A DNA stretch of 64,000 nucleotides, from contig CAUYLG010044479.1 in NCBI GenBank assembly GCA_963573385.1, positions 1 to 64,000 of the forward strand, given 5' to 3'. A program made the translations under genes and the position numbers. Of the stretch, positions 21,530-33,414 are shown piece after piece (within the stretch, counting starts at the first letter, position 1; the number at the start of each line of letters is the position of its first letter). The notes under the pieces were generated by a model, which worked only from the letters and a program-made list of their open reading frames with translations, was not told where the DNA came from and did not search any database. The stretch is from Cacajao melanocephalus. Lineage: Eukaryota > Chordata > Mammalia > Primates > Pitheciidae.

Positions 21530-21775
21530 TTTTTTTCTTTTTCAACTTTTATTTTAGAATCAAGGGGTACATGTGCAGGTGTTTTACATGAGTATACTGC
21601 GTGATGCTGAGGTTTACGGCATCAGTCAGCCTGTCATCCTGGAAGTGAGCAAAATACCCAATAGGTAGTTTTTCAGCCCTGCCCTCTTCCCTCTCTCCCC
21701 ACTCTAGAATGCTTCAGCATCTAGTGTTCCCATCTTTATGTCCACATGTACCCAGAAGTTGTTAATTTTTACATA
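21530..21775 (-). mobile_element. L1P 3'-UTR fragment, antisense, nested in the L1M
   Basis: AGGGGTACATGTGCAGGTGT, then ACTGCGTGATGCTGAGGTTT, then CAATAGGTAGTTTTTCAGCC, then TCCCATCTTTATGTCCACAT match the antisense 3' end of primate L1PB/L1P copies. The older L1M sequence resumes on the right. Confidence 0.75.
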
Positions 21776-22509
21776 GAGGAATTAGTCCATTATTTTCTGA
21801 TATTTTTAATTCTCTGTATTTTGCTGAAGAAAGAGGTTTTTAGCTTAAAGTCAAAAAGATATTGTCTTATAAGTTTTTTAGTTTTTTTTTTTCAGTTTTG
21901 CCTTTTACAATTAAACCTTTAATCTATCTGGAACGTATTATTTTTTGTCTGGTTGAGAAGTATGCCAGATTTCTTGACACATGAATTTTTTTTTCACTTA
22001 ACTGTAAGGCCTATTTTTTCTTACTGGAAAAGACCTCACAGAACCAATTCTATCATAAACCAAGTTACCCTATATTCTGGGGCTGTGTCTGGTTGTCTTA
22101 TTTTGTTTTTACAGTGGTAATATTCCATGCCAATACTCACACTGCAATTACTATAGATTTCTGTAATTCCTTATATGTACCAAGATATTTCTTCTCATCA
22201 TTTTCTTCTTCTTCAGGAATGTCTTGCATATTCTTGGGTTTCACTCTTCTAAATAAACTTTAGTATTATCTTGTCATAGTTAAAGGAAAGCCAAGCTGGA
22301 AAGGGAAAATGAAAGGAGGGAAGAAAAGGAATTGTGAGACAGTGTGTGGACTGAATTTTAATGAATTCATAGATCTATTTGGGGAATGTCACAATTGCAA
22401 ACTTTATGGTATTGAGTCTTTCTAGGAATAAAAAAATTCTGTTTATTTAGATCTTCTAAAAGGTCTTTCCAGAATATTTCATAATCTTTTCATGTTAGAT
22501 TTATTCCAA

Positions 22510-22843
<334 letters not shown>

Positions 22844-23639
22844 CAGTATTACAAGGTTCTTAAAACAACTATGAATTTCCCATTTTTAAAATCACATTTT
22901 CAATTATTCATAGCTGGTGTGTATAAACACAATTGATTTTTCTTCATTGATTTGATGCATAGCAACCTGATGAACACTTTTCTTCATTCTAATAATCTAT
23001 ATGTAGATTGTTTAGGGTTTGCTAAAAATACAATCATATCATCCACGAATAATGAGAGTTATGCGTTCTGCTTTCCAATCAACAGAAATTTTCTTTTTCT
23101 TGAATACTTTGCTGGTTAGGCCCTCATTTGCAATGTCAAGTGAGTAAGGTTCATGGTGGGCATATCTGTATTTTTCATGATTCTAAAACAATCTTTTCAG
23201 CATTTCATGGATAAGGGTAATGTTTGCTCTAGGTTTGGCATAGACATCCTTCCAATCCTAATTTGCTAAGTTTGTTAAGAATAGATATTAAGATATTTTT
23301 TATTGGATATTGATTTTTTTGATCTATTGAAATAATCATATTAGTTGTGTCCTTTTAGCTTTCAATTTGGTAAATAATATTAAATATTTTTCTAATCTGA
23401 AGCCATGCTTGTCATATTGAATACTGTTGTATTATCTTTAGAATTTACTCTCAATTACTAAGGTCTCTTATTCATACATATTTCTTTTTGAGATACCACT
23501 GATGAGTTATGATTTTCTCAAAACATTTCCCTTTTATCTTGCTTTTCAAATTTATTGACATAATCATGTTTAGACTAACCTCAATGACTTTTAAATTCTT
23601 CTTTAAGTCACACCCCATTTTATTTCTTATGATATGATT

Positions 23640-23825
23640 TTATTTTGAATTGTGGTTAAAAAAATACTTAACATGAGCTTTACCCTTTTAACAAATTCTT
23701 AAATGCACAATACAGTATTAACTAAAGTCACAATGTTATACAACAGATCTTTAAAACGTATTCATCTTGCTTCACTGAAAACCTTTATACTTGTTAAACG
23801 ATAACCCTAATTCTCAATCTGTAAC
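23640..23825 (-). mobile_element. L1M 3'-end fragment, antisense
   Basis: TGAATTGTGGTTAAAAAAAT, then AACAAATTCTTAAATGCACA, then GATCTTTAAAACGTATTCAT, then CTTGCTTCACTGAAAACC follow an L1M 3' UTR in antisense. Confidence 0.6.
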
Positions 23826-23829
23826 CTTA

Positions 23830-24515
23830 TTTTGAAACTGCAGGCACTTATGTCCTGCTGTGTATTTCTTACTCCTTACCTGTATCCCAAAATCCCAGTC
23901 CAGAGGCATAAATTGTCCACACTACAGCTGTTTCTCTGGTTGCTCATCTAATACCCAAATACTGACTGAAACCTGGGTTTCCTGCAGTTTCCCATCTCCT
24001 CTTATAGAGCCCCTTTGTCTATCCTCTGCAGCAGTGACATCTTTGGCCAAATCACCTCTAAGACTCATGTATCCTCTGGAGTCAGCCCAAGTGATGTCAG
24101 TGTTTCTCCGGGGATCTGTTTCACCCTAAGAAAGAGGCAGCATCCTGCTACATTTCATTTTCTCTTTTTGCTGGGCCACCCATGACAAGTGCTAAGACTT
24201 GAAGAGCAGGCATTGTAAATAAAAATCAATTTAGTTGCTCATTTCTATAATTCACTCAAATATCTGATACCACACATGGGGCCCTGAAGCACTGCTCGAC
24301 CTGCAGGTCACCCAGTACAAACTAAAAAGGACTTTTCTCTCAGCCTGGACCGCTCTTAGGTACAGGCTAAGCTTTTAAAGCTAGCCAAGAAGGGAGAGAA
24401 TAAAATTGAGGTGTAACAATGTTTAGTGATTATGGAAATTGTATCAATCAATCAGTGAGTCAGAAGACATTTGACCATCACTGACATTTGAAAAAGGAGA
24501 AGCAGCAGTTACAGA
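23830..24515. other. Unassigned intron
   Basis: Moderately GC-richer sequence with an 89-codon + frame (23860-24129) lacking any domain. No repeat family recognised. Confidence 0.35.
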
Positions 24516-24519
24516 ATCG

Positions 24520-24705
24520 TTACAATAAGCCCTATCTGTTATGTATAATCACATTTAATCCTCCTCAACACAATCATGCTAAGAAAGTGTAATTCTACCA
24601 TCTTATGTCAAAGAAAACAAAGTTCAGAAAAGGTAAATATAGTATTCAAGGGTATACATCTAAAACCCTGCTTCTTTTACACTAAGCGTCTCCCCATGGG
24701 GCTCG
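24520..24705 (-). mobile_element. MIR SINE fossil, antisense
   Basis: ATAATCACATTTAATCCTCC, then AACACAATCATGCTAAGAAA, then AAAACAAAGTTCAGAAAAGG follow antisense MIR. Confidence 0.55.
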
Positions 24706-24709
24706 TCAT

Positions 24710-25630
24710 TCTGGTGTGCAGAGTAATGTATAAACCACCCTGTGAGAATCACAATTTAGATGGAGAGACAGACAGTAACTACCATGTTAAGCAGTAAGTG
24801 ACAGTTGCCCCAGTTTCCTGGTTCTGAATCTGAGAAAAGAAATGCAATCAGGGAGCTCAGGAATGATTAAAGAAGGAAAGCAGTTTTTGAAATTGATTCA
24901 GAATATGAGGATTTTGCATATATAATTTTTTTTTCTCAAAAGTCTATGATATAAGCTTAGAGCAGCAATACTTCGATACACGTTTTACATTGCATACTAT
25001 CGGTTCATCTTAGTATCAACATTGGTGAAACTTATAGACTCTGTCCGTTAGCCTCATCATTAATATTGTTTTGCTGTTGCTTTGTCCTAGGCCCCCAAGA
25101 CAGTGTTTGCATAATTGAAATCTGATTCAAATACATATTATATGTATATTTTACACATATACTTCACAAAGCATGTTTCAAGATTGTTATTACAATGTAA
25201 ACTAGTCTGATGTTAATTTAAATATCAGGATATTTATTGTATGCCCTAAGTTCTGGAAAGCAAGCATGAAAAAGATTAGTCTAATCATTTAAAACTATTT
25301 CTGAAATCAAGGTGAAAGAAGGTAGTCTATCATTTTTTTATGGCTTCTATAGTAAGTTTCTCCCAATTTCCTATTCTCAATATTATTATCTCAGTGATCA
25401 TTTAAAATTTCTGTTAAAACCAAAATCAAAATGAATTGTGGGAGTGTCACAGCAGCCCCAATAAATGTGATTCAGTGGCTATTCTGAGAGCTTTCAGAGG
25501 AAAACTTTGGTTTTTAAAATGTTAACTTTATCTTGGGATGTTTGTGGGTTTGTGAATGGTAACCAACCAGTCAGGTTAGGCTGAAGAGCAGGATGAGGCC
25601 AACTTCAGGGGCAAAGTTTGTGCATGAGCA
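24710..25630. other. Unassigned AT-rich intron
   Basis: No recognised gene, RNA or transposon. Confidence 0.4.
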
Positions 25631-25631
25631 T

Positions 25632-25954
25632 TGTATTAGTCCATTTTAATACTGTTATGAAGAACGAACTCACAGTTACACACGGCTGGGAAGGCCTCAC
25701 AGTCACGGCAGAAGACAAAGGAGGGGCAAAGATATGTCTTATGTGGCAGCAGGCAAAAGGGAATCTGCAGGGGAACTGCCCTTTATAAAACCATTGGATT
25801 TTGTGAGACTGATTCACTAGTACAAGAAAAGCATGGAAAAAACCCACCCCTATGATTCAATTACTTCCCACTGGGTACCTCCTATGACACATGGGAATTA
25901 TGGGAGCTACAATTCAAGATAAAATTTGAGTGGAGACACAGCCAGACCACATCA
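25632..25954 (-). repeat. MaLR 3' LTR (sense of element), 323 bp
   Basis: Aligns with the partner LTR except for a deletion of roughly 40 bp near its + strand left end (the stretch equivalent to 27590-27635). Shared landmarks are GGCTGGGAAGGCCTCACAGT and GATTCAATTAC. Confidence 0.85.
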
Positions 25955-27551
25955 TTCCACCCCTGGCCCCTTCCCAAACCTCATGTCCTCACATTTTAAA
26001 CCCAATCATACCTTCCCAACAGTCTCTCAAAGTCTTAACTCATTCTAGCATTATCTCAAAAATCCACAGTCCAGAGTCTCATCTGACTTTTGCCTATGAG
26101 TCTCTAAAATCAAAAGCAAGTTTGTTACTTCCTAGATACAAGAGGAGGACAGGCATAGTGTAAATACATCCATTGCAAATGAGAGACAGTGGCCAAAATG
26201 ATGGGGCTACAGGCCCCATGCATTTCCAAAATCCAGCAGGGCAATCATCTTAAAACTTCAAAATGATCTCCTTTGGCCCCATGTCTCACATCCAGGTCAT
26301 GCTGATGCAAGAGGTGGATTCCCTTAGTCTTTGACAGCTCTGCCCCTGTGGCTTTACGGGGTACAGCCCACCTACTGGCTGCTTTCATGGGCTTGCATTG
26401 AGTCTCTGTGGCTTTTCCAGGCTCATATTGCAAGCTATTGGTGGATCAACCATTCTGGGGTTTGAAGGATGGTAACCTTCTTCTCACAGCTCCACTAGGC
26501 AGTGCCCCAGTGGGCACTCTGTGTGGGGGCTTCAACCCCACATTTTCCTCCCTCACTTCCCTAACAGAGGTTCTCTATGAGGGTTCCACCCCTGCAGCAT
26601 ACCTCTGCCTGGATATCCAGGCATTTCCAAACATCCTCTGAAATCTAGGCAGAGGTTCCCAAATCTCAACTCTTGACATCTGTGTACCCACAAGTCCAAC
26701 ACCAGATGAAAGCTGCCAAGACTTGGTGCCTGCACCCACTGAAGCAATGACCTGAGCTGTATGTTGGCCCTTTTTAGCCATGGCTGGAGTGCAGAGCACC
26801 ACGTCCTGAGACTGCACAAAGCAGCAAGGTTCTGGGCCCAGATCACTAAACGATTTTTTTCTCCCCAGGCCTCTGGGCCTGTGATGGGATGTGCTGCTGT
26901 GAAGATCTCTGACACGCTCTGAAGATGTTTTCCCCATTGTCTTGGCCAGTAACTTTTAGCTCCTTGTTACTTATGCAAATTTCTGCAGCTGGCTAAAATT
27001 TCCCTTCAAAAAATGTTTCTTTTGTATTCTATTGCATTGTCGGGCTGGACATTTTCCAAGCTTTATGCTCTGCTTGTCTTTTAAACGTAAGTTACAATTC
27101 TAAGTCATGTCTTTGTAAAGGAATAAAACCGAATGTTTTTAAGAGCATCCAAATCATGTCTTGAATGCTTTGCTGCTTAGAAATTTATCCTGCCAGATAA
27201 CCCTAAATTATTTATCTCAAGCTCAAAGTTCCATAGATCTCTAGGACAGGGACATAACCCTACTAGACTCTTTGCTAAAGCATAACAAGTCACCTTTGTT
27301 CCAGTTCCCAACAAATTCCTTATCTCCATTTGAGACCACCTCAGCCTGGATTTTATTTTCCATATCACCATCAACATTTTGGTCAAAGCCATTCAATGAG
27401 CCTCTAGGAAGTTCCAAACTTTCCCACATTTTCCTATATTCTTCTGAGCCCTCCAAACTGTTCCAACCTCTGCCAGTTACTCAGTTTCACCATCACTTTC
27501 ACATTTTGGGATATCTTTACAGCAGAGTCCCATGAGCCAGTACTGATTTAC
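25955..27551 (-). pseudogene. MaLR internal region, decayed
   Basis: Between the two LTRs. It reads as a MaLR internal sequence of about 1.6 kb with only interrupted gag-like remnants on the minus strand. No intact protein and no pol or env similarity was seen. Confidence 0.7.
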
Positions 27552-27912
27552 TGTATTAATCCATTTTCATGCTGCTATGAAAAAATACTCAAGACTGAGT
27601 AATTTATAAAGAAAAATGGGTTTAATGGAGTTGTAGTTATACATGGCTGGGAAGGCCTCACAGTCATGGCAGAAGGCAAAGGAGACTCAAAGGCACATCT
27701 TACGTGGTGGCAGGCAGGAGAGCATGTGCAGGGGAACTGTCCTTTGTAAAATCAACAGCTCTCAAGAGACTTATTCACTATCATGAGAATAATACAAGGA
27801 AAACTTGCCCCCATGATTCAATTACCTCCCACAAGGTCCTTCCCATGACATGTGGGGATTATGGGGAGCTACAAGTCAAGACGAGATTTGGGGACACAGC
27901 CAAATCATATCA
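27552..27912 (-). repeat. MaLR 5' LTR (sense of element), 361 bp
   Basis: + strand ends TGTATTAATCC and CAAATCATATCA. It retains the stretch lost from the partner LTR, including AATTTATAAAG. Confidence 0.88.
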
Positions 27913-28147
27913 AGCATCTACTGAGGCAAGAAGACAGTAGAATCTGAAGGTCCATAGCTCCATTTTATAAGATATTCCTTGAAAGCCAAAATAAACTGCT
28001 ACCGAGGCAAGGAAGTTCACTAAAATGTAGGGGCCTAGCGATATGTCTAGTCTAGGAAACAAGATCTTAATTTTTAAGAAAGTAAAAGCAATTAGTTGTA
28101 GCCCTAGAAGTAGTGGCAGTAAAGTAGACCCACCCTAAGTTGGAGAT

Positions 28148-28361
28148 TGATATGGTTTGACCATGTCCCACCCAAGTCTCATTTTGAATTGTAGTTTCCA
28201 TAATACCCACGTGTCGTGAGAAGGACCCAGCAGAAAGTGAGTAGATCATGGGGGCAGTTTTCCCCATGCTGTTTTCATGACAGTGAGTGAGTTCTCATGA
28301 CAGTGAGTGAGTTCTCATGAGAGCTGATGGTTTGATAAATGTCTGGCATTTCCCCTGCTTG
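28148..28361 (+). mobile_element. Truncated MST/THE1-type LTR, opposite orientation
   Basis: Begins TGATATGGTTTGACCATGTC, then CATAATACCCACGTGTCGTG, and ends near GGCATTTCCCCTGCTTG. The 3' half of the LTR is missing. It lies 235 bp from the MaLR element but points the other way, so it is a separate insertion. Confidence 0.8.
28281..28320. repeat. Perfect 20-bp tandem duplication in the LTR
   Basis: CAGTGAGTGAGTTCTCATGA occurs twice, at 28281-28300 and 28301-28320, with no mismatch. Confidence 0.97.
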
Positions 28362-28469
28362 TGGAAGGGTTAGGTTGATTCTGGAGATCTGAGTAGGCCA
28401 GTGGGGGCAGTTGCATGAAGTAGTAAGACCAGGGACAACTAGAGAAGAGAGACCACCAGTGTTCCAGGT

Positions 28470-28597
28470 TCTTGTTGATCTACAACTGGCTCATGGACCA
28501 ACAGCATCAGAGGTACCTAGAAACTTGACCCTAAATCAGAACCTGCATTTTTATGAATGTAATGCACGCTCACAATAAAGTTGAAGAAGCCCTGTCC
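28470..28597. mobile_element. MER5A-type hAT MITE fragment
   Basis: ACTGGCTCATGGACCAACAG, then CATCAGAGGTACCTAGAAAC, then AAATCAGAACCTGCATTTTT, then AATAAAGTTGAAGAAGCCCT follow the MER5 pattern. Confidence 0.6.
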
Positions 28598-28599
28598 CA

Positions 28600-30715
28600 G
28601 GGAGTATCTTAGAAAATCAAAAGCAAGTGCCTGGGTGAGGAATAGGTGACAGAAGCCTGATACATGCAGGAATTAGAGGGAGATGACCAAGGTAGGAATT
28701 CCATCAGGGTCCACTTGTTTTGAAGGCACAGGTTACAGGCAAAAAAATAAAGGACTATACCACTTAAATAGTAATAGATATGAAACATAAGCAAACTATT
28801 GTTTGTTTTTTAACTTTTCACATACATTCAGTTCAACTCTGTATGGCAAATATGATGTTCAGTATCAAATGGTATCCATTCACATTTTCTTAGTACGCTA
28901 AATTTACTCTCAAGTTAAAATTCCATTTAAAGAAACGAGAATCCCTTCCTAACACATTTTACATACTTTAAGGAACTAGACTCTGTGACCCAGTTCATCA
29001 AAATGCACTTGAAACATTCTGTCTGGAACTCTCAGACCAATGCTACGCATTAAAGATTTTATTTTCTTCCTTCTGTCTTTTCTCTTCCGAGGCTTGACTC
29101 CTAACCACTTGAGATGGAGCTAAAGCTGACAGAGAAAGTGAAAATCCTCTGCCTTCTTGCCCAGAGGAAATGCTTGGCAGGAGATTTCCAAGCTGTGCTG
29201 TCATCAAAGCTAAACTTAACCTTGTTCAGGAAAAGAACCCTTAACTTTCAAACCAGCTCCTTGTCAGACCATTCAATTTGCAAAGTACAATGTTGGGGTG
29301 ATAAAAAAGAAAAAAAAATAGAAATGAATGCATTGATGTTTGAGATTATTGAGACTTGAAATGATGACTACTCATGTTTTGCAATGACATTAAAGTTAAA
29401 TGTCTTGGTTCACGGGCACTTACCACTCTTGTCATCACTATTAATCTTTGCTCACAGTTTTGAAATACACCACTTTCTGTCTTCAGCAATGAAATGAAAT
29501 TTTCCCGGGGTTATAATTGCTTTCCAGTGTGTCTTTTCTCATGTTATTTGATTGCTAAAGATTTTCTTCAAAATGGGAGATATTTAGTGAGCACAATGCA
29601 ATGTATTTTCCTGCTATTTTTAATCTGTTCATGCATAATTTGAAGGGTTTGGTGAGGGAAAAATGGAAATTGAACTCATCTGACCGTGACAGATTTGCAA
29701 ACTCTAAATACAACTTAAACTTTATTGATGCTTTTAAATTACAGCACTGAATACCTGGACATGTCCATAGAACATTTATAGCATTTTATGTCTTCATAGC
29801 TACAGTCAACATTTGCTTAAGAATCACAATTGTAATTCAGATAAGCAAGAAGAGCATTTTACAAGGAAAAATAGAGCATGCTGAAGCATTTTGCCTGGAA
29901 CAAGCTTTTATTTTTAGCCTATCCCCCAAAAAATCATTATCTAGAGGCCTGAAATGTCTCAAAAAATCATTATACTTGAGTACCTGGTAGGTCATTTCAT
30001 AGAATCCTGAAAGTCCCTATTCTCTATCAGGTTGGTATGTTCTCTGGACCACAGAGCAATTAAAGGAATGATTGTCCATTGGGACCTATTCTCTTCCTCT
30101 GACTTCTGACATGCAAAATTTCTCCAGTGTACAATTTTTATGAACTGCACACCACAGTTTGGTCCAATATATTATACCTGGGACTCTTATTGAGTTATTA
30201 TGAAAGGTGTCATTTCCAAAATTGATATCTGATAGCCCAAGGAACTCTCAATCGTTAATATTTACCTCCATGTAATATACTCAGATCTTCCTTCCTGTGC
30301 CTTAGTGTGGATACATTTTGTATTAACATATGAAAGAATGTTAAAAACAAAAAGGCAGGATTTGAGATTTAGCCCTAAACTCTGCCTATGTCCTTCCCTT
30401 CAAGTAACAAAAGATCTTCCTAGAAGAGAATATGGAAAGCAGAGACATCCACCATGGATCAAAGGAACTAGATGGTGACTGGGGACAACCCATGCCAGTT
30501 TATCGTCCATTCTTGACCAATAAATATCTCCTCTCATCCACAAAATACAAAAATCCAGACCAAGAGGCCTAGTGATAAAATCTGGAGGGAGTGGTAGCTA
30601 TTGAAAGCTAAAAACATTCTCCTGTTACAACTTTGAGATCCCAATTTATTCAAGTTCTAAACATCATTACCTTACTAAAAAACCTTTACAGAGGTTCACA
30701 GGATAATTATAATTG
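28600..30715. other. Unassigned intron
   Basis: No recognised repeat, gene or RNA. Short open frames such as 29114-29359 have no domain. Confidence 0.4.
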
Positions 30716-30717
30716 CA

Positions 30718-30955
30718 AACTGTAATTATCATTAATTAAGAATTTTCTTTGTGCCAAGCACTGTTGTCTTAATTAGTGGTTCAGGACAACCCCATGGGAA
30801 ACAGGCATCATCATCTTCATTTTCCATGGAGGAATACTATATTACAGAGAAAGGAATAGATTGACCCCAATTTACCAAGTCAGTCAGTGGAACAACTGGA
30901 TAAACAAGCAAGGTGTCAGGACTCATAGCTATGATGTTTACATTCTGTCTTACAC
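30718..30955 (-). mobile_element. MIR SINE fossil, antisense
   Basis: TTTGTGCCAAGCACTGTTGT, then ATCATCATCTTCATTTTCCA, then CAAGTCAGTCAGTGGAACAA follow antisense MIR. Confidence 0.65.
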
Positions 30956-31119
30956 ATACAGTCCTGCCATAGCTTGTACACTCATCAGACTTCAAGGCCC
31001 TACACAACCAGGATGTCCTTCATATTACTAGATATAACCCCAACCTGTCCAGAGTTTTGATTTCTTTACTTGCAAAATGAGATGGTGTTGGAGGCTGGAA
31101 CAAGTAAATCAGAGGGAAG

Positions 31120-31280
31120 ATTCTTTGCCTACCCGGTTAATACTCTTGTGACCTTCATACCTGTGCCTCCTCATCTGTCAAATGGTCACCATCATGGCTG
31201 TCCTTCCTGGCTGAGATGATTTTTGCAAAGCTCAAATAAAGCATTTAGAAATCACACACATAGGAAAAATGGTAATGACA
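31120..31280 (+). mobile_element. MIR SINE fossil
   Basis: TGCCTCCTCATCTGTCAAAT, then GGTCACCATCATGGCTGTCC, then CAAAGCTCAAATAAAGCATT follow the MIR tail half. Confidence 0.55.
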
Positions 31281-31284
31281 ATCT

Positions 31285-32425
31285 CATCAATATCCTCTTC
31301 AAGTGCTTACAGGAATTAGAGGGAGATGACCAAGGCAGGAATTCTATCTAATCTTGAATGCACTTCTATGTGTGACTTGGGAACATTAGTCACTTTACTG
31401 TTGCACAAGCATTTTCCAGTTTAGAGACCTGTCCAGTTTCTACTCAGATGTTTTAGTCTTCATTTAAGATTGTCCTCCCCTTGTGTAAATAATAAGCAAC
31501 TGAGCAATTCTCTGTGGTCACCCATATGAAATGCAGTGAAAGTAGGAAGATGAGTAAGATAGGGCCTCAAAGAGCTCAAGGACCTGTGTGTGATATCATC
31601 TTCAAAATAAACATCTGTCACTGAATTCATCCTCCTAGTGGGGGTGGAGTACCAGGCACAAAAGGTTCCATAAAGGAGAAAAGAAATATCTTGCCTGGAG
31701 GGATCAAGGAAGGCTGTGGAGTATTTACATCCTATGCAGTAAGTGCATATTGATGAGTGAGCAAGGGGAAGGTGATGTGGGGACATCCAAGACAGAGTCA
31801 GATATAAACACAGCCAAAAAATTGGCAAATCCAAGCACAGACTGTGAAATAATGGGTGCCAGAAGATTAAATAACGAAGAGTTTATTATGAAGGGATATA
31901 TAGAAGCAAGGAACTAAAATTTTATTCTGAAGGCATGGAAGACTACCGAACTCAGGTCAATGTTATCTTTATTATTTCCTGAAGATAGAAGTCACTGCTC
32001 ACCTGTCTTTGGGTAATTAAAAACTGTCACCTTATAACGTATTATGACTTGTCATCTGAATATAAATATATAGTTTTTAGTCTTGTGACATTATTATATT
32101 TATCTAAAAGAAAGATGCAAAGCTTTAACTATGATTTGGAAGTCATCTAAATGTGAGACCATTTATCACTTCTTTTCTGCTTGATATAAAGATGTGTTAA
32201 TTTTAGAAACTGATTTTTGAGTTTTCCAGTTCTCCAGGATAACAAAATTAATTGTCAATAGCCCTAGAAATATTGAACTAATTCTTTATTCTTATCTTCC
32301 TTTTAGTTCACCAGGTCATGATGATTCCAATATAGTATGACTGAAGTTATGTAATTCTCTCCATTCCAATTGTCATTGTTTTAGTTCAGGCTGCCATTAT
32401 TATTATTATTTTAAAAATATTTTAA
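31285..32425. other. Unassigned intron
   Basis: A 124-codon minus frame (31460-31834) shows no recognisable domain and has the composition of neighbouring intron. Weak antisense-L2 wording occurs near 31680-31800. No call. Confidence 0.35.
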
Positions 32426-32429
32426 ATCC

Positions 32430-32850
32430 CCTGATTGGGTCTTCATACCACAGTTTCTTACCCTCAATGGTTTATCCCCATCTCCACTCAAGACACTTTC
32501 CCATACTGAAATCAGAGCTAACTTTCTAAAATACTAACTGGTGTGACTCTCTTGCCCAAAACAGTATTTCCCTGTTTTAATTTCATTTTTGTTTTTAAGC
32601 TATTTTGGTTCCTACTGCCTGTATAAGTGCAGAATTTCCTTCTTTTTAAGCTTATGGTCTTCAAAACATGAGCTTGGGAGGCCCTATTTTAATATATTCA
32701 TATTTTAAAAATAAATTATATGTCCAAACTAGAATGAAATCCAAACATTTTCTTCAGCCAGTTGTCCCACCTTGCCTCATGCTTGAAAAGTTATATGAGG
32801 TCCATGCTTCCTGTTCTCTTTAAGAGTCACCAGGTTATTTATCAGATAGC
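32430..32850 (+). mobile_element. L2 LINE fragment, sense
   Basis: CAGAGCTAACTTTCTAAAAT, then GTGTGACTCTCTTGCCCAAA, then CCTACTGCCTGTATAAGTGC follow the L2 stretch AGAGTGATCTTTCTAAAA, GTCACTCCCCTGCTTAAAA. Confidence 0.5.
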
Positions 32851-33149
32851 ATGATGCATGATGCCTGGGACACTGTGCTTAAGAAATATTTGTTGAATGC
32901 AAGAAAAATGTGACAAAACCTAAAAAAGTATATTATGTTTGGTCTTGGAGCATAAGTAATGCATAAACAACATAAGTACAGAATTATCCTACAAATTCTG
33001 AAAAGATGGTAAGAAAATGCTAAAATCCATCTGGATAGAAAAATTTTTAAAGATACAGTAGAAGGTCCTGAGAATATCATTTTTCAAGGACAGCAGTTGG
33101 AACTGGAGATGATGAGCTTGGAAAAAGACAGAAGATGAAGGCAACTTAA

Positions 33150-33365
33150 ATTTATCCAGTTATGTGCCTATCATCGATTTGGATATTTTACATTTATTGC
33201 CACTTTATGTTCTCACAACAAGCCTGTGTATAGTTATCATCCCCATTACATGTAGAGAAAACTGAGATTAATTAACTTCCCAAAGGACACATAATTAGTA
33301 AGTTGCAGAGTCAGGATCTGAATTCAGACTGGGCTGGATTCCAATGTCTGGTCTCTTTCCAAATA
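33150..33365 (-). mobile_element. MIR SINE fossil, antisense
   Basis: TATCATCCCCATTACATGTA, then GAGAAAACTGAGATTAATTA, then AGGACACATAATTAGTAAGT, then CAGAGTCAGGATCTGAATTC. One of the clearest MIRs here. Confidence 0.8.
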
Positions 33366-33375
33366 TACTAGTTTC

Positions 33376-33378
<3 letters not shown>

Positions 33379-33411
<33 letters not shown>
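33379..33411. repeat. (CA)n microsatellite
   Basis: About 16 uninterrupted CA units. Confidence 0.97.
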
Positions 33412-33413
<2 letters not shown>

Positions 33414-33414
33414 A

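Larger units (their letters stand above)
25632..27912 (-). mobile_element. Complete MST/THE1-like MaLR retrotransposon, two LTRs
   Basis: An ERVL-MaLR element in antisense: LTR 25632-25954, internal region 25955-27551, LTR 27552-27912. Both LTRs run TGTATTA...ATCA on the + strand (TG...CA ends), and the whole element is bracketed by a perfect 5-bp target duplication, AGCAT, at 25627-25631 and 27913-27917. A purine-rich tract lies just internal to the sense 3' LTR (25955-25980 on the complement). The internal region has the length usual for non-autonomous MaLRs. Minus-strand open frames inside it (for example 26553-26915, 120 codons) are broken remnants. No polymerase or envelope region is present. 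Confidence 0.9.

Noticed and set aside
26553..26937. Two 120-codon minus frames
   Set aside because: They overlap in different frames inside the MaLR internal region and are decayed retroelement remnants rather than host genes.
31460..31834. 124-codon minus frame
   Set aside because: No recognisable domain and no exon-like splice signals on that strand.
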